DNA from: Cupriavidus numazuensis
Lineage (GTDB): Bacteria; Pseudomonadota; Gammaproteobacteria; Burkholderiales; Burkholderiaceae
DNA: 64,000 bases
Assembly (NCBI RefSeq): GCF_905397435.1
Contig: NZ_CAJPVI010000010.1
Coordinates: 114,404 to 178,403, forward strand
Direction of reading: 5' to 3'
The position numbers and the translations under genes are program-made. This document shows, piece after piece, positions 59,213 to 64,000 of this stretch (position 1 is the first letter of the stretch; the number at the start of each line of letters is the position of its first letter). The notes under the pieces were generated by a model. That model had not been told where the DNA came from. It ran no database searches and was given only the letters and a program-made list of their open reading frames with translations.

Positions 59213-60373
59213 GTGAGCTCTAGCCCCGACAGAACCGCTGTCCCGCTACGCCATCCGCGTCGCTGGACCGCACTTACGATGATGGCCTGTGCGGCGTTGC
59301 TGTCCGCATGCGCTGCTTCACCAGGCATGTACTTCGACAGCAAGGCCGCGGTCACGGCGGTGGGTCCTGACGCCGCGCCGAAGGTCACGCCCATCACCAT
59401 GGACCTGGTCAACGAACTGAAAAAGAAGTCCCGCAACGAGAACCAGGGCGTGGAGGAGTTGTTTGCCAAGCCCACCCCGTATCTGATCGGCCCGGGCGAC
59501 ATCATCTCCGTGGTGGTGTGGGACCACCCCGAGCTGGTCTTCCCGACCCAGACCTATAGCATCGGCGCGGCGTTCGAAATCCCGCAGTCGAGCGGCGGGG
59601 CCAACGTTCCAGGCTATGTCGTCAGCGCACAAGGGGATATCCAGTTCCCGTATGCCGGCGTCATGAAGGTGGCGGGCCGTACCGCCAATGACGTGCGCGA
59701 CCAGATGGCGCGCATCCTGGCGCGCGTGGTGCGGGATCCGCAGATGACCGTGCGCGTGCTCGGCTTCCGCAGCCAGCGCATCTATGTCGACGGCGAGGTG
59801 CGTACGCCCGGCATGCAGGCGATCGACGACGCGCCCATGACGCTCGTCGAAGCGCTCAACCGCGCGGGCGGCGTGCTGAACCAGACCGGCGACAACAGCC
59901 GTGTGCGCGTGACGCGCGGCGAACGCAGCTGGTACGTCAACATTCCGGCGCTGCTGGCCAAGGGCGTCGACCCGGCCCAGATCATGCTGCGCTCGGGCGA
60001 TATCGTGCGGGTCGAGCAGCGCGAGGACAACAAGATCTTCGTCACCGGCGAAGTCGTGCGACCCAGTTCGCTGCTGATGCGCAATGGCCGCATGACACTC
60101 AACGAGGCACTGGGCGACGCCGGCGGCGTCAATCCCCAATCGGCCAACGCGGAGCAGATATTCGTGATCCGCAGGGCCGCTGACGGCGAGCCCAAGGTGT
60201 ACCACCTCGACAGCAATTCGCCCGTGGCACTGGCGATCGCCGAAGGTTTCGAGCTGGAGCCGAAGGACGTGGTGTACGTCGATGCCCGCGAACTGGTGCG
60301 ATGGAGCCGTGTGATCAACCTGTTGCTGCCAGCAACACAGCCGGTGATCAGCACCGCCACCGGCTTCCGCTAG
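59213..60373 (+). CDS. wza: Outer-membrane polysaccharide export lipoprotein (Wza)
   Basis: 386 aa from a GTG start with an excellent AAGGAG site at proper distance. Lipoprotein signal ACAALLSACAAS with Cys33. PTPYLIGPGDIISVVVWDHP starts the Poly_export domain; SQRIYVDGEVRTPGMQAIDD and NKIFVTGEVVRPSSLLMRNG are two SLBB domains. The C-terminus WSRVINLLLPATQPV is the amphipathic helix that forms the outer-membrane pore in Wza. First of three export genes. Confidence 0.95.
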   Translation: MSSSPDRTAVPLRHPRRWTALTMMACAALLSACAASPGMYFDSKAAVTAVGPDAAPKVTPITMDLVNELKKKSRNENQGVEELFAKPTPYLIGPGDIISVVVWDHPELVFPTQTYSIGAAFEIPQSSGGANVPGYVVSAQGDIQFPYAGVMKVAGRTANDVRDQMARILARVVRDPQMTVRVLGFRSQRIYVDGEVRTPGMQAIDDAPMTLVEALNRAGGVLNQTGDNSRVRVTRGERSWYVNIPALLAKGVDPAQIMLRSGDIVRVEQREDNKIFVTGEVVRPSSLLMRNGRMTLNEALGDAGGVNPQSANAEQIFVIRRAADGEPKVYHLDSNSPVALAIAEGFELEPKDVVYVDARELVRWSRVINLLLPATQPVISTATGFR

Positions 60374-60390
60374 CCATACCACCGACAGCC

Positions 60391-60855
60391 ATGATCCATT
60401 CCATCCTGGTGATCTGCACTGGCAATATCTGCCGCAGCCCGATGGCAGCCGGCCTGCTTCAGCGGGCGCTGCCGGGCTACGCGGTATCGTCCGCCGGGCT
60501 GGCCCCGCCGGTCGGCGCACCGGCGGATCCGCGCGCGGCGCTGCTGCTTGCGCGCGAGGGTTGCGATCTGGCCGGGCACCGCGCACGCGCGGTCGACAAC
60601 TCGCTCGTCAATGCGGCGGACCTGGTCCTGGTCATGGACTACGACCAGCGTACGGAAATGGCGCGCCAGTTTCCGCATGCGCGCGGAAAGATCTATCGCA
60701 TCGGCGAATTCATTCAGGTGGATGTGCCGGATCCATACGGCTGTTCGCAGAACATGTTCAGCATCGTACTGGAGCTAATCAAACTGGGAATCGCTTCTTG
60801 GCTGACTCAGCTCGAAACCACTGAGGCGGCCACTAGCCACGGGGACGCATCATGA
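60391..60855 (+). CDS. wzb: Low-molecular-weight protein-tyrosine phosphatase (Wzb)
   Basis: 154 aa. P-loop C9-TGNIC-R15-S in VICTGNICRSPMAAGL; the general acid Asp is in the VDVPDPYG loop. It dephosphorylates the tyrosine kinase encoded next (four-base overlap), the cycle that controls polymer length and export. Confidence 0.95.
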   Translation: MIHSILVICTGNICRSPMAAGLLQRALPGYAVSSAGLAPPVGAPADPRAALLLAREGCDLAGHRARAVDNSLVNAADLVLVMDYDQRTEMARQFPHARGKIYRIGEFIQVDVPDPYGCSQNMFSIVLELIKLGIASWLTQLETTEAATSHGDAS

Positions 60856-63092
60856 ATACAGTCGACACACGATTGAGCCATTCGGGTGACCAGGAGCAGG
60901 CGGGACAAGGCGGAGGCGACATGACCGCGGTCTTCGACGTGCTGGTGCGCTACCGCAAGACCTTTGCGGTGGTCGTCGGCGGTATCGTGACCTCGGGCCT
61001 GCTCTACTCGCTGCTCGCCAGCCCGGTCTACCGCACGGACATCATGGTGCAGGTGGAAGAGCCTGGCGGCACGGCCATGCCGAGCCGGCTGATCGCCGGC
61101 GTCTCGCCGATCTTCGACGTCAAGCCCGCGCCCACCGCCGAAATGGAACTGCTGCGCTCGCGCCTGGTGGTAGGCAAGGCGGTCGAGGACCTGCACCTGT
61201 ACATCGACGCAACGCCACGCTATCTGCCGCTGATCGGTCCGGCCATCGCCGGCTTCAACAAGGGGCTTTCGACGCCGGGGCTGTTCGGGTGGGGCGGCTT
61301 CGCCTGGGGCCGCGAGGCCATCGATGTCCAGGAGCTCGACGTGCCTCCCGAGCTGGAAGACAAGAAGATCATGCTGACCGCGCTCGGCGAGAACCGCTAC
61401 CGGGTCGAGATCCCTGACGAAAAGCCGGCCACCGGCACTGTCGGCGCGCCGCTGCTGGTTGCAGGCACGCACGGCAACGTCAAGCTGCTGGTCAACCGCA
61501 TCGACGGCAGGGCCGGCAGCCAGTTCGTGCTGTGCCGCTCCTCGTACGCGGAGACGGTCGAACGCCTGCAGGAAAAGCTGATGATCGGCGAACGCGGCAA
61601 GCAGAGCGGGATGATCGGCGTCGCCCTGGAGGGCAAGTCGCCATCGCTGACCGTGGCCATCCTCAACGAGATCGGGAACGCCTACGTGCAGCAGAACCTG
61701 CAACGCAAGGCGGCGGAGGCCGAGAAATCGCTGTCCTTCCTCGAACAGCAGCTGCCGCAGCTCCGGCAACAGGTTGAAACGGCGGAATCGCGCTACAACG
61801 CCATGCGCAACCAGCGCGGCACGGTCGACCTCAGCGAGGAATCGAAGCTGATGCTGGCGCAGTCGGTCCAGATCCAGACCCGGCTGCAGGAACTGCGTCA
61901 GCGCCGGCAGGAGCTCGCCGCGCGGTTCATGCCGAATCACCCCGCGATCGAAATGGTGGACAACCAGATCGCCGGCCTGTCGGGTCAGCTTGGCGGTGTC
62001 ACGGGCAAGATCCAGAAGCTGCCTGACGTCGAGCAGAACGTCCTGCGGCTGATGCGCGACGTCAAGGTCAGCACCGAGATGCTGCAATCGCTGCTGAACG
62101 ACGTCCAGCAACTGAAGCTGATGAAGGCGAGCAAGGTCGGTACCGCGCGCATGGTGGATCCCGCAGACCTGCCGACCGAGCCGGTGCGTCCGAACCGCAA
62201 GCTGATTGCCGCGCTGTCGGTGCTGCTGGGCCTGTTCTCAGGGATCATGGCGGTGCTGGCCCGGCATGTGCTCGAAGGCGGCATCTCCGATGCCGACGAA
62301 ATCGAGCGCAAGACCGGCATGACGGTCTACGCGACCATTCCCTACAGCGAACAGCAGGCGAAGTCGCAGTTGGGCAATGAAGCCGACGGGCTGCTGGCAC
62401 GCGACCAGCCCGACGACCCGGCCGTGGAAAGCCTGCGCAGCTTCCGTACCGCATTGCAGTTTGCGCTGGGCGGAAGCGGCAATCGCGTGGTGGTGCTTGC
62501 CGGCCCTGCGCCCGGCGTGGGCAAGTCCTTTGTCTGCGCGAACTTCGCGACCGTTGCCGCGACTGGCCGGCGCGTGGTGCTGATCGACGCCGACCTGCGG
62601 CGCGGCGGGCTGCACAATCGCTTCGACGTCAAGCGCAGCCCGGGTCTGACCGACCTGCTGATGGGCGCGCCGCTGGATCGCGTGGTGCATCGCCAGGTAG
62701 CGCCAGGACTGGACTTCATTCCCACGGGTACGGAGCCCCCGCACGCCGCAGACGTGCTGCTGAGCCCGGGTATGGATTCATTGCTAGCCGAACTGCGGTC
62801 GCGCTATGACCTGATCCTGATCGATACACCACCGGTGCTGGCGGCATCGGATGCCGGCATCCTGGCCGGCAAGGCCGGCGCGGTGTTCATGGTGGCGCGT
62901 GCGGAGACCACCACGATCGGAGAGCTCGTCGCTTCGCAACGCGCGCTGGAGCAGGCGGGTGCGCAGGTCAAGGGGGTGCTGTTCAATGGCCTCAAGGTGG
63001 AAGGGCGGTGGTATCGGTCGCACTATGCGTTTGGGAAGTATCGGTATTTGAGTGAGTATGGGAAGTATGGGGCGGAGTCTAAGCGGGCTTGA
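60852..63092 (+). CDS. wzc: Polysaccharide co-polymerase with bacterial tyrosine kinase domain (Wzc)
   Basis: 746 aa. N-terminal Wzz domain between two membrane segments (about 36-55 and 455-475) with a coiled-coil periplasmic part (QRKAAEAEKSLSFLEQQLPQ). Kinase domain: Walker A GPAPGVGKS at about 552-560, Walker A' VVLIDADLRRG at about 573-583, Walker B LILIDTPP near 655. The C-terminal tail from WYRSHYAF to KYGAESKRA carries six tyrosines, the autophosphorylation cluster. Overlaps wzb; ends with a terminator. Confidence 0.96.
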   Translation: MNTVDTRLSHSGDQEQAGQGGGDMTAVFDVLVRYRKTFAVVVGGIVTSGLLYSLLASPVYRTDIMVQVEEPGGTAMPSRLIAGVSPIFDVKPAPTAEMELLRSRLVVGKAVEDLHLYIDATPRYLPLIGPAIAGFNKGLSTPGLFGWGGFAWGREAIDVQELDVPPELEDKKIMLTALGENRYRVEIPDEKPATGTVGAPLLVAGTHGNVKLLVNRIDGRAGSQFVLCRSSYAETVERLQEKLMIGERGKQSGMIGVALEGKSPSLTVAILNEIGNAYVQQNLQRKAAEAEKSLSFLEQQLPQLRQQVETAESRYNAMRNQRGTVDLSEESKLMLAQSVQIQTRLQELRQRRQELAARFMPNHPAIEMVDNQIAGLSGQLGGVTGKIQKLPDVEQNVLRLMRDVKVSTEMLQSLLNDVQQLKLMKASKVGTARMVDPADLPTEPVRPNRKLIAALSVLLGLFSGIMAVLARHVLEGGISDADEIERKTGMTVYATIPYSEQQAKSQLGNEADGLLARDQPDDPAVESLRSFRTALQFALGGSGNRVVVLAGPAPGVGKSFVCANFATVAATGRRVVLIDADLRRGGLHNRFDVKRSPGLTDLLMGAPLDRVVHRQVAPGLDFIPTGTEPPHAADVLLSPGMDSLLAELRSRYDLILIDTPPVLAASDAGILAGKAGAVFMVARAETTTIGELVASQRALEQAGAQVKGVLFNGLKVEGRWYRSHYAFGKYRYLSEYGKYGAESKRA

Positions 63093-63113
63093 TGGGAAGT
63101 GAGAGGTGGAATG

Positions 63114-63149
63114 GCTGCGCCGCTGGTTGGGGGCGCAGCTGTTTTTTTT
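63114..63149 (+). terminator. Intrinsic terminator of the wza-wzb-wzc operon
   Basis: GCTGCGCC (63114-63121), ten-base loop, GGCGCAGC (63132-63139), then TG and eight T residues. 21 bases after the wzc stop. Confidence 0.93.
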
Positions 63150-63160
63150 GGTTTTCGTTT

Positions 63161-63196
63161 TTGGCGGGCGCCGCTGTTTCGCCGGCGTAGCCGGCG
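63161..63196 (+). repeat. 36-bp direct repeat, copy A
   Basis: Identical to 63229-63264 but for one base. Includes the palindromic GCCGGC-GTA-GCCGGC. 32 bases separate the copies. Confidence 0.9.
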
Positions 63197-63228
63197 GGAG
63201 TTTTGTGGTCGGGATCGGGTTGTCGCTC

Positions 63229-63264
63229 TTGGCAGGCGCCGCTGTTTCGCCGGCGTAGCCGGCG
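63229..63264 (+). repeat. 36-bp direct repeat, copy B
   Basis: Second copy; it adjoins the long hairpin at 63266, so the repeat and hairpin may form one composite element that was partly duplicated. Confidence 0.9.
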
Positions 63265-63265
63265 A

Positions 63266-63298
63266 CCTACTCTTTTGTCCGAGCGACAAAAGAGTAGG
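63266..63298. repeat. Dispersed hairpin element with 14-bp perfect stem
   Basis: CCTACTCTTTTGTC, loop CGAGC, GACAAAAGAGTAGG, followed by CAGAAAAGCGCGTC. The right part recurs in inverted orientation at 63862-63887. Elements of this kind are frequent in Cupriavidus genomes (from memory). Confidence 0.88.
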
Positions 63299-63861
63299 CA
63301 GAAAAGCGCGTCGTTGCCGCTGGCCATCAATTCCACGGCGGCAGGGGTTCAAACGGCTTTGGACGCCTGCTACGGTGGTCAGCCGTTCGACCCTGCTACG
63401 CCATGTGAGTCAGAACCTGTGCCTGGCGCGGCACGGCGTTTGGACGATCCCCAAGACGGACTCGGGTACAGCGTTTCAATCAGGTCAGTGGTGGGACGCC
63501 TTCGGCTGCGCTGCGCGCACGGCGTCGTCGGGAGGCGAGCTCATCAACGTCGCTGGCGCTCAGGTTCGTCCAAGGCCCTTTCTCTACTTCGGCATGCCAT
63601 GCGCGGGCATGTCCCCGAGGCGTGGTTTGCCTTGGGCCTGCGTGCTCAGACTAGGGCTCTGCGCGCAGCGCAGCCGAAGGCGATCACACGATATCGGTAG
63701 CAGCAGGGGCCACAGACGCTTGCAGGGCTCGTTCAATCAGCGCCATATTCCTGACCACGGTGGTGCCCCACGCGGCAGGCAGCGTAACGCACTCTGAAGC
63801 CCATACCCGTACAACACCCTTGGCACACTACGATAAAAATTCGCCCCTTTGGGGCAAGCCT

Positions 63862-63887
63862 GACGCGCTTTTGCCTACTTTTGTCGC
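63862..63887 (-). repeat. Inverted partial copy of the hairpin element
   Basis: On the minus strand GCGACAAAAGTAGGCAAAAG then CGCGTC, matching the right arm and tail of the element at 63283-63312. The left arm expected next to it is absent and replaced by the left end of the insertion sequence. Confidence 0.8.
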
Positions 63888-63888
63888 T

Positions 63889-64000
63889 CCCCTCCATGTC
63901 AGGATAGTTGTCGCCTCGCCGCCTTTCGATGAAGGACAATGGGGGGCGGAAGCGGTTTGGAGATGAAACGCTATCCGGCGGAGTTCAAGGAGTGGATGGT
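63889..64000 (+). mobile_element. Left end of an insertion sequence (partial)
   Basis: From about 63889 the sequence leaves the repeat element and leads, through a probable terminal sequence TGTCAGGATAGTTGTC at about 63897, to a transposase start at 63963. IS3-type elements have this organisation. The exact end and family cannot be fixed because the right side is outside the window. Confidence 0.55.
63963..64000 (+). CDS. Transposase N-terminus (partial)
   Basis: The 12 visible codons read MKRYPAEFKEWM, typical of the helix-turn-helix OrfA-type start of IS3-like transposases (xRYxxEFKExxV). The rest lies beyond the right edge. Confidence 0.7.
   Translation, partial: MKRYPAEFKEWM

Larger units (their letters stand above)
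63150..63962. other. Repeat-rich intergenic region between the polysaccharide locus and an insertion sequence
   Basis: 813 bases. Long open frames here are Arg-rich and cross repeats, so I do not regard them as genes. It contains a pair of 36-bp direct repeats, a 14-bp stem hairpin, a second inverted partial copy of that hairpin element and a GCCCC/GGGGC mini-hairpin at about 63843-63855. Confidence 0.6.

Noticed and set aside
63099..63797. Plus-strand open frame of 232 codons after wzc
   Set aside because: Begins inside the wzc terminator and runs through direct repeats and a hairpin element; Arg-rich with no recognisable domain.

Overview
The window is GC-rich, densely coded chromosomal DNA of the Burkholderiaceae type, most likely Cupriavidus or a close Ralstonia relative. 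The pointers are several Bug-type (tripartite tricarboxylate) substrate-binding proteins, many LysR, GntR and MarR regulators beside small catabolic operons, a short FeoB, and Cupriavidus-like dispersed hairpin repeats. The genus is inferred from gene content, not from any marker gene. No rRNA, tRNA or CRISPR array was seen.

Layout. (1) 1-6.2 kb: a minus-strand catabolic block (RutA-like flavin monooxygenase, flavin reductase, cyclase-family hydrolase, indolepyruvate ferredoxin oxidoreductase iorA and partial iorB) with a divergent MarR regulator. (2) 6.5-9.2 kb: a Fur-box-preceded feoA-feoB operon ending in a small Cys-rich membrane protein. (3) 9.2-17 kb: mixed single genes: an Ig-like-domain lipoprotein, ompW, AMP nucleosidase, a GNAT, an exported Rossmann protein, a chimeric TonB-receptor/cytochrome c remnant and an exported metallo-beta-lactamase-fold hydrolase. 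(4) 17-22 kb: a LysR-controlled AtuA/Bug operon and an orphan ABC binding protein. (5) 23.1-28.4 kb: a five-gene minus-strand locus that looks like an unusual Fap/curli-like fibre export system: a glycine-rich secreted protein, two small secreted proteins, a periplasmic C39 peptidase and a FapF-like coiled-coil/beta-barrel porin. (6) 29-37.8 kb: GntR-Bug-aconitase-family operon, a phosphoribosyltransferase, LysR, a nucleoside deaminase with an MFS transporter, and small exported proteins. (7) 38-63.1 kb: a large surface-polysaccharide region. (8) 63.1-64 kb: dispersed repeats and the start of an insertion sequence.

The polysaccharide region is internally coherent. A degenerate LuxR-type response regulator leads it. 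A WbpM/PglF-like 4,6-dehydratase, a DegT aminotransferase and a PglC-size sugar transferase can make and load an amino-dideoxy first sugar on undecaprenyl phosphate. A ten-gene operon (wbpA, wbpB, wbpD, wbpE, flippase, polymerase, wbpI, two glycosyltransferases, a deacetylase) encodes the full five-enzyme route to a UDP-2,3-diacetamido-mannuronic acid sugar plus Wzx/Wzy assembly. The divergent wza-wzb-wzc operon supplies export and tyrosine-phosphorylation control. It is thus a complete Wzy-dependent exopolysaccharide or capsule locus.

The most notable items are the Fap-like fibre locus with two candidate C39 substrates carrying an LDxxRGG junction and curlin-like QNSG motifs, a roughly 20-bp interspersed repeat with seven copies in intergenic DNA, the TonB/cytochrome fusion scar, a Rossmann-fold protein behind an export signal, and an insertion sequence that appears to sit inside the hairpin of a repeat element.
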